NCBI GenBank assembly: GCA_025359785.1
Contig: JANYET010000046.1
Location: 48,503 to 112,502 of the forward strand
DNA: 64,000 nt
Reading direction: 5' to 3'
DNA from: Alphaproteobacteria bacterium
GTDB taxonomy: Bacteria; Pseudomonadota; Alphaproteobacteria; Caulobacterales; Caulobacteraceae
Position numbers and translations under genes: made by a program. Positions 25,510 to 33,702 of this stretch are shown piece after piece (the stretch's first letter is position 1; each line of letters opens with the position of its first letter). The notes under the pieces are model-generated. The model was not told where the DNA came from. It searched no databases and worked only from the letters and a program-made list of their open reading frames with translations.

Positions 25510-26100
25510 ATGGGCAAGGAGCGGCTGGCGGCGTTCAGCGATGGGGTGGTGGCGATCATCATCACCATCATGGTGCTGGAGCTGAAGGTCCCGCACGGGA
25601 CTTCGGCGGCCGACCTGATCCCGGTCCTGCCGGTGTTCCTGGGCTATGTGCTGAGCTTCGTCTACGTCGGCATCTACTGGAACAATCACCACCATCTGCT
25701 GGCGCTGGCCCGGTCGGTCACCGGGCCGATCCTGTGGGCCAACATGCACCTGCTGTTCTGGCTCTCGATCGTGCCGTTCGCGACGGCCTGGGTCGGCGAG
25801 AGCGGGCTCGCCACCGCGCCGGTGGCGCTCTATGGCGCGGTGCTGATCATGAACGGCGTCGCCTACTCGATCCTGACGATCCTGCTGGTCGGCCATGAGG
25901 GACCGGAGTCGACTCTGGCCATCGCCATGGGCCGTGACTGGAAGGGCAAGATGTCGCTGGCGATCTATGCCGCGGCGATCGGCCTGGCCTTCGTCCGGCC
26001 GGCGATCTCCGTTGCGCTCTACATCGTCGTGGCGGCGATCTGGTTCATTCCCGACCTGCGTATCGAGCGTGTGCTGAGCGCCGCCGGGCCGGAGACGTAA
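25510..26100 (+). CDS. TMEM175/DUF1211 family potassium-channel-like membrane protein
   Basis: A 196-residue integral membrane protein with about six transmembrane helices. The first helix carries the family signature RLAAFSDGVVAIIITIMVLELKVP (FSDG at 9-12). The YVGIYWNNHHHLLAL segment, the second conserved block, follows. Bacterial TMEM175 homologues form tetrameric potassium-selective channels, whereas eukaryotic ones hold two repeats of this unit. The ATG at 25510 has an AAGGGGGC ribosome binding site; readings from 25384 add an unlikely hydrophilic leader. It is divergent from the sulfatase, with no obvious functional link, and is followed by a strong terminator. Confidence 0.9.
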   Translation: MGKERLAAFSDGVVAIIITIMVLELKVPHGTSAADLIPVLPVFLGYVLSFVYVGIYWNNHHHLLALARSVTGPILWANMHLLFWLSIVPFATAWVGESGLATAPVALYGAVLIMNGVAYSILTILLVGHEGPESTLAIAMGRDWKGKMSLAIYAAAIGLAFVRPAISVALYIVVAAIWFIPDLRIERVLSAAGPET

Positions 26101-26142
26101 GCCAGGCCGGGCCGAGACCCTTCGCGCCCTGCGAGCCCGCAA

Positions 26143-26170
26143 AAGGCCCCGCTGGCGACAGCGGGGCCTT
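26143..26170. terminator. Bidirectional terminator between convergent genes
   Basis: AAGGCCCCGCT (26143-26153) and AGCGGGGCCTT (26160-26170) form an 11-bp perfect stem with a 6-nt loop. The minus-strand reading ends in TTTT, and the plus-strand reading in CCTT. It lies between the stops of the TMEM175-like gene and the GlsB-like gene. Confidence 0.85.
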
Positions 26171-26198
26171 CGGCATTGCGCGTCAGTGGGTCGGGTCG

Positions 26199-26453
26199 TC
26201 AGACGCGGCGGCGGGCGATCGCGTGATAGACCACCAGCACGATGGCGGCGCCGACCGTGGCGACCAGGATCGAATAGAGGTTCAGGCCGGTGACGCCGGC
26301 GGCGCCGAAGCGGGTGAACAGATAGCCGCCGACGAAGGCGCCGACGACGCCCAGCAGCAGATCCATGACAAGGCCGCTGCCCGTGCGGTTGACGATCTTG
26401 CTGGCGATGAAGCCGGCGATAAGACCCAGGACGATCCAGGCGAGAATGGACAT
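26199..26453 (-). CDS. GlsB/YeaQ/YmgE family stress-response membrane protein
   Basis: An 84-residue inner-membrane protein of the transglycosylase-associated (YeaQ/GlsB) family. It has three hydrophobic helices: ILAWIVLGLIAGFIASKIV, LVMDLLLGVVGAFVGGYLF and YSILVATVGAAIVLVVYHAI, with the family motif GLIAGFIASK and a Gly-rich second helix typed GVVGAFVGGYL, then a basic RRRV end. Members are induced by general, often osmotic or envelope, stress; their biochemical role is not established. It is a single gene facing the bidirectional terminator. Confidence 0.9.
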   Translation of the reverse strand: MSILAWIVLGLIAGFIASKIVNRTGSGLVMDLLLGVVGAFVGGYLFTRFGAAGVTGLNLYSILVATVGAAIVLVVYHAIARRRV

Positions 26454-26636
26454 GAGCGTCTCTCCAAAACGCCGGTCTGGATGCAGCTCCCCCGGCTTGT
26501 GGCAGGAGAAAGACTCGTCAACGGCTTAGGTTCCGCCGGGCGGCAAAACATCCGGCGCGTTAATGTCGCAGTGCAACCTTCGCCTTGGCCGCGGGTTTAG
26601 GTCCGAGCGTGTCCGCTGCCCCTTAGGAGACCTCCC

Positions 26637-26948
26637 GTGCGCAACAAGCTTATCGCCACTGCCGCCCTGGTGTGCTCGGCCCTGGCCGTGGCCACCGCTA
26701 TTCCCACCCTCGCCGACGCCCGCGACGGCCATCGCGTCCGCGTCTGCCGCGATGTCAGCACGCGCGGCTCGCGCAACACCGGGACCGTGGTCGGCGCCGT
26801 CACCGGCGGCCTGCTGGGCAACGCGCTGAGCCATGGCGGCGGCAAGACCGGCGGCACCATCATCGGCGCGGGGGTCGGCGCGGTGGCCGGCCATCAGATC
26901 GCCAAGCACAACGACACCCACCGGGTCTGTCACTGGGAATACCGCTAA
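26637..26948 (+). CDS. Glycine-zipper 2TM domain protein, exported
   Basis: A 103-residue protein with a signal peptide (LIATAALVCSALAVATAIPTLADA) and a glycine-zipper 2TM domain (GTVVGAVTGGLLGNALS and GGTIIGAGVGAVAGHQIA), as in SlyB- and RcnB-neighbour-type outer-membrane proteins. Two Cys (VCRDV and VCHWEY) flank the zipper and may pair. The start is GTG at 26637 with TTAGGAGA 6 nt upstream. Likely located in the envelope; role unknown. Its stop codon lies in the first unit of a short tandem repeat. Confidence 0.85.
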   Translation: MRNKLIATAALVCSALAVATAIPTLADARDGHRVRVCRDVSTRGSRNTGTVVGAVTGGLLGNALSHGGGKTGGTIIGAGVGAVAGHQIAKHNDTHRVCHWEYR

Positions 26949-26990
26949 GCCCAGCTCTCGGCTAAGCCCAGCTCTCGGCTAAGCCCAGGC
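26945..26990 (+). repeat. 17-bp tandem repeat covering a stop codon
   Basis: CTAAGCCCAGCTCTCGG is present exactly twice (26945-26961, 26962-26978) and partly a third time from 26979. The TAA stop of the 2TM gene lies in the first unit. Confidence 0.8.
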
Positions 26991-27117
26991 CCCCGGATGA
27001 GCCCAGACCTCGGGTCGCGGACAGGCACCGCGAATTCCCCGGTTGGCGCCGGCCCCACAAGGGTTATCGTCGTTCAGGAGCCCGCCCGGTAGAGGCGGCC
27101 CCTGGAGGACCGCGCCG

Positions 27118-28398
27118 ATGAAGTTCACCTGGTTCAACCTGATGCCGTGGCCCTATCTGCCGGACGATTTCCGGGAGAAGAACCGTTCTGTCTGGGTGGA
27201 CATCGACCAGAAGCTGTTCGACCCGGCCAAGAGCCACGAGGTCTACAACACCTACATGGACCTTCTGGAATACGCCGACACCCTGGGGTTCGACGGCGTC
27301 GGCGTGAACGAGCACCACCAGAACGGCTACGGCATCATGCCCAGCCCGAACATCATCGCCGCAGGCCTGGCGCGCCGCACCAAGGACGCGGCTATCGTGG
27401 TGCTGGGCAACTCCATCGCCCTCTACAACCCGCCGGTCCGCGTGGCCGAGGAGTTCGCCATGCTGGACTGCATCTCCGGAGGGCGGCTGGTGGCGGGGTT
27501 CCCGGTCGGCACCTCCATGGACACCAACTACTGCTACGGCCAGATCCCGTCGCTGACCCGCGAGAAATACAACGAAGCCCACGACCTGATCATCAAGGCC
27601 TGGACGACGCGCGAGCCCTTCGCCTTCAACGGCCGCTACAACAAGCTGCGGCACGTCAACATCTGGCCCCGGCCGATCCAGGACAAGCCGCATCCGCCGG
27701 TGCACATCCCTGGCGGCGGGTCGGTGGAGACCTACGACTTCTGCATCGACAACACCTACAGCTACTCCTACCTCAGCTTCTCCGGCTATCTGCGGGCCCA
27801 GGCCCTGATGAGCGGCTACTGGAAGCGGGTGGAGGAGCGCGGCGTCGACAAGAGCCCCTACCGCGCGGGCTTCGCCCAGACGATCCTGGTGGCCGACACC
27901 GACGAGGAGGCCGAGCGGCTCTATTCGGAGCACGTCAGCTATTTCTACAACCGCTGCCTGCACGTCTATCCGGGCTTCGCCGACGCGCCTGGCTACCGCA
28001 CGATCAAGACCATCCAGACCGGCGCGCTCAGCCAGTACGCTCCGCCCACCGGCGGTTACACCGAGCTGACCTGGAAGGAGCTGACCGAGCAGGGCCACGT
28101 GATCGCGGGCTCCCCCGAGACCGTGCGCCAGCGGATGGAAGACCTGATCAAGGGCCTCAACGTCGGCAACATCTTCTGCCTGATGCACGTGGGTAACATG
28201 CCGGCTGACAAGTGCATGTATTCCACCAAGCTGTTCGCCGAGAAGGTGATGCCGAAGCTTCGGGACATGTTCCCCGACTGGGCGGACGACAATCGGTTCT
28301 GGACCTCGCCGCTGGACAAGCGGGTGACCGCCGGCCGCCTGCCGAAGGACGCGCCCACTGGCGCCGAGCTCGCCCAGACCTACGGCGTGGAGGCGTGA
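27118..28398 (+). CDS. LLM-class flavin-dependent oxidoreductase
   Basis: A 426-residue luciferase-like monooxygenase, a TIM-barrel enzyme that uses reduced FMN supplied by a separate reductase. Family blocks: DTLGFDGVGVNEHHQNGYGIMPSPN near 55-80, GNSIALYNPPVRVAEEFAMLDCISGGRLVAGFPVG near 99-133, and YNKLRHVNIWPRPIQDKPHPPVHIPGGGS near 175-205. It carries a longer C-terminus than short LLM members. GGAGG lies 9 nt before the ATG at 27118. The stop is followed 2 bp later by an alpha/beta hydrolase gene, a pairing suggesting oxygenation (for example Baeyer-Villiger type) followed by ester or C-C bond hydrolysis. The substrate is unknown. Confidence 0.9.
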   Translation: MKFTWFNLMPWPYLPDDFREKNRSVWVDIDQKLFDPAKSHEVYNTYMDLLEYADTLGFDGVGVNEHHQNGYGIMPSPNIIAAGLARRTKDAAIVVLGNSIALYNPPVRVAEEFAMLDCISGGRLVAGFPVGTSMDTNYCYGQIPSLTREKYNEAHDLIIKAWTTREPFAFNGRYNKLRHVNIWPRPIQDKPHPPVHIPGGGSVETYDFCIDNTYSYSYLSFSGYLRAQALMSGYWKRVEERGVDKSPYRAGFAQTILVADTDEEAERLYSEHVSYFYNRCLHVYPGFADAPGYRTIKTIQTGALSQYAPPTGGYTELTWKELTEQGHVIAGSPETVRQRMEDLIKGLNVGNIFCLMHVGNMPADKCMYSTKLFAEKVMPKLRDMFPDWADDNRFWTSPLDKRVTAGRLPKDAPTGAELAQTYGVEA

Positions 28399-28400
28399 CC

Positions 28401-29177
28401 ATGGAGCTCAAGACCGTCCAGACCCACCACGTCCCGGTCCGCTATTTCGAGGGCGGATCAGGCCCCGCGCTGGTGTTCCTGCATGGCGCGGGCGGCGTCA
28501 CCGCAGACGATCCGTTCCTGAACGCCCTGGCCAAGACGCATCACGTCTATGCCCCGCTGATCCCCGGCTATGGTGACAGCGAGGAAGCCCCCGAAATCCG
28601 CGACATGCTGGATTTCACCCTGCACAGCTGGGATGTGGTCGAGGCGCTGGGCCTCAAGGACCCGATCCTGGTCGGGCATTCCATGGGCGGCATGATCGCC
28701 GCCGAGATGGCGGCGCTGGCGCCCAACGACCTGACCCGCCTGGCGCTGATCGCGCCGGCCGGCCTGTGGGACGACGCCCATCCGGTCACCGACATGTTCT
28801 CGACCCTGCCATTCGAGATGCCGGCGCTCCTGTTCCACGACGCCGAGGCCGGCGCCGCGATCCTCACGGCCGGCCGCAACGTCGAGGACCCCGGCTTCCT
28901 GCAGGCCTATCTGGTGACCAACGCCCGCCAGCTCGGCATGGCCGGCCGCATCCTCTTTCCGATTCCAGAGAGAGGGCTCCATCAGCGGCTCTACCGGATC
29001 AAGGCCAGGACCGTGATCGTCTGGGGGGATTCCGACCGCCTGATCCCGCCCACCTACGCCCACGGCTTCAAGAAAGGCATCGCCGGCGCCCAGCTGGTCT
29101 CGATCCCCGAGGCCGGCCACATGGTCATCGTCGAACAGACGGCCGCCGTGGTCGCGGCGATCGCCGGCCTGGGGTAG
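28401..29177 (+). CDS. Alpha/beta hydrolase
   Basis: A 258-residue alpha/beta-fold hydrolase. Visible are LVFLHGAGGV (oxyanion region), the nucleophile elbow GHSMGG (Ser near 94), the acid in VIVWGDSDRLIPP (Asp near 217) and catalytic His in GHMVIVEQ (near 246). It resembles meta-cleavage-product hydrolases and epoxide or ester hydrolases; subfamily not certain. It starts 2 bp after the flavin-dependent oxidoreductase stop, so it is translationally linked and probably acts on that enzyme's product. Confidence 0.9.
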   Translation: MELKTVQTHHVPVRYFEGGSGPALVFLHGAGGVTADDPFLNALAKTHHVYAPLIPGYGDSEEAPEIRDMLDFTLHSWDVVEALGLKDPILVGHSMGGMIAAEMAALAPNDLTRLALIAPAGLWDDAHPVTDMFSTLPFEMPALLFHDAEAGAAILTAGRNVEDPGFLQAYLVTNARQLGMAGRILFPIPERGLHQRLYRIKARTVIVWGDSDRLIPPTYAHGFKKGIAGAQLVSIPEAGHMVIVEQTAAVVAAIAGLG

Positions 29178-29331
29178 CGACGAAGGGGCGCGTGTTCGCC
29201 GTCTGGACGCGGCAAGGCCTCAGTCGCCGGCATGGTCTTCAACGGCCATTGATTACCGTAGCGGGAGCAGGCCAACATCCGGCCTCGAACGGCGCGCCAT
29301 GATGCCGGAGCCTGGCTGAGGATTCCTGACG

Positions 29332-30552
29332 ATGAAGACCCTGCTGATTGCCGCCGCCGCGACCGCCGCCCTGCTGGCCGGCCAGGCCTGCGCCAAGGTG
29401 CTCACCGTCACGCCCGGCGGCGATGCGCAGGAGAAGCTGCAGACGGCGCTGCTGGACGCCAAGCCCGGCGACACGGTGGCCATCGCCGCGGGCCGCTACG
29501 AACTGACCGACGGGCTGTCGCTCGACGTGGCCAATGTGACGGTCAAGGGCGCGGGCCCGGCGGCCACCATCCTGTCCTTCAGAGGCCAGAAGAGCTCCGG
29601 CGAGGGCTTCCTGATCACCGCCAACAAGGTGACCATCCGCGACCTGGGCGTGGAGGACGCCAAGGGCGACGGCATCAAGTCCAAGGGCGTCGACCAGATC
29701 AGCTTCGTGAACTTGCGCGTCGAATGGACCGGCGGGCCGAAGTCGACCAACGGCGCCTATGGCGTCTATCCCGTCAGCTCCACCAATGTGCTGATCGACA
29801 AGGTGAGCGTGAGCGGCGCGTCCGACGCCGGCATCTATGTCGGCCAGTCGAAGAACATCATCGTCAAGAACTCCACCGCCATGTTCAACGTCGCCGGGAT
29901 CGAGATCGAGAACTCGATGAACGCCGACGTCTTCGACAATCTGGCGACCCACAACGCCGGCGGCATCCTGGTGTTCGACCTGCCGAACCTGCCGCAGATG
30001 GGCGGGCACTCAACGCGGATCTTCCGCAACAAGGTGGTGCAGAACGACACCCAGAACTTCGCCAAGAAGGGCGCCATCGTCGGCAACGTGCCCACCGGGG
30101 TCGGCATCATGCTGCTCGCCAACCGCGACCTGCACATCTTCGGCAACGAGATCGACCAGAACCAGACCGCCGCCGTGCTGATCGTCAGCTACACCCAGGC
30201 CTATGACGACCTGACCTACAACCCGTTGCCCCGCGACATCTCGGTGCACGACAACAAGCTCGGCAAGAACGGCTGGGCCCCGCAGTTCGCGGGCGGCGAC
30301 GTGATCGCCAAGGTGCTGGGCGGCTCGGTTCCGCCGATCGTCTGGGACGGGGTCACCAACTTCACGCCGAAAGGCATGACCGCGCCGATCGCGGTGCGGC
30401 TGCACATCCCCGAGGGGCCGGTGGCGAACCTGCACTTCAGCGCGCCCGGCAATGTGTTCAGCGCCAAGCCCGAGGTGAAGGCCAGCATCGACGACGGCCC
30501 CATCGCCGAGCCGAAGCCGGTGGTCTTGCCGAAGGCGCAAGCCAGCCTATGA
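29332..30552 (+). CDS. Exported parallel beta-helix repeat protein
   Basis: A 406-residue protein with a signal peptide (LLIAAAATAALLAGQACA-K), then a right-handed parallel beta-helix from about residue 25 to 320, with repeated segments such as NVTVKGAGPAATILSF, NKVTIRDLGVEDA, NVLIDKVSVSGASDAGIYVG, NIIVKNSTAMFNVAGIEIENS and DVFDNLATHNAGGILVF. The fold is shared with NosD and with many polysaccharide-active proteins. A family of this type is always found next to a diheme cytochrome protein like the following gene, with which this one overlaps by 4 bp (ATGA). The two probably act together in the periplasm; the substrate is unknown. Confidence 0.88.
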   Translation: MKTLLIAAAATAALLAGQACAKVLTVTPGGDAQEKLQTALLDAKPGDTVAIAAGRYELTDGLSLDVANVTVKGAGPAATILSFRGQKSSGEGFLITANKVTIRDLGVEDAKGDGIKSKGVDQISFVNLRVEWTGGPKSTNGAYGVYPVSSTNVLIDKVSVSGASDAGIYVGQSKNIIVKNSTAMFNVAGIEIENSMNADVFDNLATHNAGGILVFDLPNLPQMGGHSTRIFRNKVVQNDTQNFAKKGAIVGNVPTGVGIMLLANRDLHIFGNEIDQNQTAAVLIVSYTQAYDDLTYNPLPRDISVHDNKLGKNGWAPQFAGGDVIAKVLGGSVPPIVWDGVTNFTPKGMTAPIAVRLHIPEGPVANLHFSAPGNVFSAKPEVKASIDDGPIAEPKPVVLPKAQASL

Positions 30553-31622
30553 GGCGAGCCCTTGCCGCGCTGGCCGCGGTCGCCACTATCGGGGCCGCCC
30601 CTGCGCCCCTTGTACCCGCCGTGCCCACGGGGGTCGCGTTGAACGCGCTGATGGCCTCGACGCCGGCCCCGACGCTGGCGGCCTACCGCCTGTTCGCCGA
30701 CGCCGGCGCCCAGAGGCCCAACGCCGGCGTCACGCCCTATGCGCTGAACACCCCGCTGTTCAGCGACTACGCGGAAAAGGCGCGCTTCCTCTACCTGCCG
30801 CCGGGCGCCCACGCCGCCTATCGGCCCAAGGACGCGCTCGATCTGCCGGTGGGCGCGACCCTGATCAAGACCTTCGCCTATCCGGCCGACCTGCGGCATC
30901 CCGGTGAACAGACGCGGAAGATCGAGACGCGCCTGCTGATCCATCGCCGGTTCGGCTGGACCGCGCTGACCTATGTCTGGAACGACGAGCAGACCGAGGC
31001 GGTGCTGAAGCGCGCGGGCAAGCGCCTCGACGTCAGCTTCATCGACGCCCACGGCCAGGCCCGCCAGGTCGACTATCACGTGCCGAACCAGAACCAGTGC
31101 AAGGAGTGCCATTCGCTGTCGGGCCGTATCGCGCCGATCGGCGTCAAGGCGCGCAACCTCAACGGCGACTTCGCCTACCCCGAGGGCCGGGAGAACCAGC
31201 TGGCGCATTGGACGCGGGTGGGCCTGTTGACCGGCGCGCCCGCGCCCGACAAGGCGCCGCGCACCGCGGTCTGGGACAATCCCGGTGAACCGCTGGAGGC
31301 GCGGGGCCGGGCCTATCTCGACGGCAACTGCGGCCATTGCCACAACCCGCGCGGCATGGCGTCGAATACCGGCCTCTACCTCGATCTGGAAGAGGTCCGG
31401 CCCGCCAAGCTCGGCATCGGCAAGCGTCCCGTCGCCGCCGGAAAGGGCGCGGGCGAGCTGGAGACCGACCTTGTGCCCGGCCATCCCGACACCTCGATCA
31501 TCGCCTTCCGCATGGCGTCCACCGAACCCGGCGTGCTGATGCCGGAGCTTGGCCGCTCGGTGGTGCACGAGGAGGGTCTGGCCCTGGTCCGCGACTACAT
31601 CGCCAAGCTGCAGCAACGCTAG
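30549..31622 (+). CDS. Diheme c-type cytochrome-like protein (SO2930/HNE_0200 family)
   Basis: A 357-residue exported protein: a short signal (ALAALAAVATIGAAPAP), a central domain with TPLFSDYAEKARFLYLPPG, and two heme-binding CxxCH motifs, CKECH near residue 182 and CGHCH near 260. The C-terminal YLDGNCGHCHNPRG and LVPGHPDTSIIAFRM blocks are characteristic of this conserved hypothetical family. The start overlaps the stop of the beta-helix gene by 4 bp, giving a coupled pair, as seen for the family elsewhere. It is probably a periplasmic redox protein, partner of the beta-helix protein; the reaction is not known. Confidence 0.87.
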   Translation: MRRALAALAAVATIGAAPAPLVPAVPTGVALNALMASTPAPTLAAYRLFADAGAQRPNAGVTPYALNTPLFSDYAEKARFLYLPPGAHAAYRPKDALDLPVGATLIKTFAYPADLRHPGEQTRKIETRLLIHRRFGWTALTYVWNDEQTEAVLKRAGKRLDVSFIDAHGQARQVDYHVPNQNQCKECHSLSGRIAPIGVKARNLNGDFAYPEGRENQLAHWTRVGLLTGAPAPDKAPRTAVWDNPGEPLEARGRAYLDGNCGHCHNPRGMASNTGLYLDLEEVRPAKLGIGKRPVAAGKGAGELETDLVPGHPDTSIIAFRMASTEPGVLMPELGRSVVHEEGLALVRDYIAKLQQR

Positions 31623-31772
31623 GCGATCATTTCCAATATGGAATGAGTGTCAGGCCAAGGCGGGCGATTATCATTCCCCGCGTGCAGTCTAACTTAGGGC
31701 TGCGAGGCCGTGTCCGGCCGCGCGCGCCATTCGCTCATGCCCTCCCCTTCGCTCATGCCAGAGGCCCGCCCC

Positions 31773-32396
31773 ATGTTGAAATTCTCCAAGCTCAAGATCG
31801 GGGCCCTTGGCCTCGCCGCCGCGCTCGCGCTAGCCGGCGCCAACGCCGCTCAGGCCCAGATGACCACCTCTCCCGCCGCCGTGCTGGGCGGGACCTACAA
31901 GCTCGATCCGAGCCACGGGAAGATCACCTGGTCGGTCAGCCACTTCGGCTTCTCGACCTATATCGGCCAGTTCGCCAATGTGAACGCCACGCTGAAGATC
32001 GATCCCAAGGCGCCCACCGCCGCGACCCTCGACGCCACGGTCGATACCACCTCGCTGGGCACGCTCAACGCCGCCCTCGACACCCACCTGAAGTCGAAGG
32101 ACTTTCTGGACGTGGCCGCCTTCCCGACCGCGACCTTCCACGCCACCAAGCTGGTCATGACGGGCGAGAAGACCGCCGACATCACCGGCGACCTGACCCT
32201 GCACGGCGTCACCAAGCCGGTGGTCCTGCACGCGACCTTCATGCAGGGCGGCGCCAATCCGATGGACAAGAAGTATGAGCTCGGCTTCGCCGGCAGCGCC
32301 GAGATCCTGCGGTCCGAGTTCGGCATCAAGAGCTACGTGCCGGCGATCAGCGACAAGGTGACCCTCACGCTCGAGGCCGAGTTCAAGGCTGGCTGA
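31773..32396 (+). CDS. YceI-family periplasmic protein
   Basis: A 207-residue YceI-domain protein, a lipocalin-like beta-barrel binding isoprenoid-type lipids such as polyprenyl chains. A signal peptide (LKIGALGLAAALALAGANAAQA-Q) is followed by YKLDPSHGKITWSVSHFGFSTYIGQF and, later, SKDFLDVAAFPTATFHATK, the family hallmark, then DITGDLTLHGVTKPVVL and EILRSEFGIKSYVPAISDKVTL. The ATG at 31773 is chosen because the signal peptide starts there and AGAGG lies upstream; ATG codons from 31710 would add a hydrophilic leader. A strong terminator follows. The ligand is unknown. Confidence 0.92.
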   Translation: MLKFSKLKIGALGLAAALALAGANAAQAQMTTSPAAVLGGTYKLDPSHGKITWSVSHFGFSTYIGQFANVNATLKIDPKAPTAATLDATVDTTSLGTLNAALDTHLKSKDFLDVAAFPTATFHATKLVMTGEKTADITGDLTLHGVTKPVVLHATFMQGGANPMDKKYELGFAGSAEILRSEFGIKSYVPAISDKVTLTLEAEFKAG

Positions 32397-32434
32397 GGCC
32401 CTGAGCGTCCTCTCCCGGAGGCTTCGAGCGCGAG

Positions 32435-32463
32435 AAGGGCCGCCCGCCTGGGCGGCCCTTTTT
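32435..32463 (+). terminator. Rho-independent terminator after yceI
   Basis: AAGGGCCGCCC (32435-32445) and GGGCGGCCCTT (32450-32460) form an 11-bp perfect stem with a GCCT loop, followed by a run of five T counting the stem end. Confidence 0.9.
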
Positions 32464-32524
32464 CGCGCTTTGCGTGTGGCCCGGTCGCGCCGATAGTCAG
32501 GGCTTCCAGTCCGCGTAGCCGCGA

Positions 32525-33532
32525 GTGCCGCCCGTGCTCCTGCCGACCTTCGAACTCGACCTCTCCGGCCTGCCCGAGGATGAGCAATTTCCCGCCTGGG
32601 CCAGCCACGTGGCCAATTCGCACCCTCGCCGCCTGCCGCCGTTGACCGGCCCGTTCCGGTCGCACACGAAATTCTGGCGGCTCGACCCGCTGCTGGTCTC
32701 GGAACAGTGGATGGATCCCTTCGCCTTCGAACGCGACGAGGCGATGGTCCGGGCCACCCCGGCCGACCACTATTCCCTGGTGGTGATCCTGGAGGGCGAG
32801 ATCGTCTTCAAGCGGCCCGACGGGGACATCGTCTGCCGGGTGGGCGATGCGGCGCTCACCGACCTGACTCGGCCTGAACTGATGCATGCCGCTCGCAATC
32901 ACTCGGTGGTGATCCAGGTGGCGCGCTGGTTCCTGGATGAGGCGCTGGACCCGGTGGACATCCACGGCCGCCTGCCGCAGACGTCGGCGACCAAGGTGCT
33001 GGTGGATTTCGTGGCCGCGCTCGTGCCGCAGCTCGGCAGCCTGCCGGCCACCAGCGCCCTGCCCATGGCCCGCGTGCTGCGGGACCTGCTCGCCACGTCG
33101 CTGGTCGATCTGCCGCCGCGCGAGGTGGGCCCGGATGGCCGTCAGCCGATCCGCCACCGGGTGCGCGCCTATATCGAGCAAGCCGCGCCTGGCACGCTCA
33201 ATGTCGAGGCCATGTGTCAGGCGTTGGGCGTCACGCGCTCATCGCTGAACCGCGCCTTCAAGGCTGCTGGCGGGGTGCTGGCCTACGACCGTCGCCGCCG
33301 GCTGGTCGCCCTGCACGGCCGCCTGGGCGATCCCACCGAGGGGCGCAGCGTCTCGCAGCTCGGCTATGACTATGGCTTCCCCGAGAAGACCCACCTCAGC
33401 CGCGTCTTTCGCGAGGCCTTCGGCTATCCGCCGTCGGAGGTCCGCAAGATGGCGACGGCCCATCTGGTCGCCACAGCCCCGGCCGGCAGCCTGCAGGACG
33501 CTTACAAGACCGCCCTTCGCGATCTCTCCTGA
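32525..33532 (+). CDS. AraC-family transcriptional regulator
   Basis: A 335-residue regulator: N-terminal AraC-binding (cupin-like) domain (ADHYSLVVILEGEIVFKRPDGDIVCRVGDAALTDL, about residues 78-115), a linker, and a C-terminal AraC HTH pair about 225-320 (NVEAMCQALGVTRSSLNRAFKAAGGVLAYDRRRRL and SVSQLGYDYGFPEKTHLSRVFREAFGYPPSEVR). The reading starts with GTG at 32525 and another GTG lies at 32534; there is no clear ribosome binding site, so the start is uncertain by a few codons. It is a single gene; target genes are not evident from context. Confidence 0.9.
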   Translation: MPPVLLPTFELDLSGLPEDEQFPAWASHVANSHPRRLPPLTGPFRSHTKFWRLDPLLVSEQWMDPFAFERDEAMVRATPADHYSLVVILEGEIVFKRPDGDIVCRVGDAALTDLTRPELMHAARNHSVVIQVARWFLDEALDPVDIHGRLPQTSATKVLVDFVAALVPQLGSLPATSALPMARVLRDLLATSLVDLPPREVGPDGRQPIRHRVRAYIEQAAPGTLNVEAMCQALGVTRSSLNRAFKAAGGVLAYDRRRRLVALHGRLGDPTEGRSVSQLGYDYGFPEKTHLSRVFREAFGYPPSEVRKMATAHLVATAPAGSLQDAYKTALRDLS

Positions 33533-33702
33533 GCGCTGGACGCCTGAGTTTGGCGCAGGCGGCCAACAGGTTGGCGCGCCCGCGTAACCGCTTCTCCGCG
33601 TCGGTTGCTACACACCCGATCGTTGATGACCGGCGCTGATTTCGGACGACCCGAGAGCTGTGCCTGACGCCATCCGGCGTTGAACATCAGGAGGGCTTTC
33701 AC

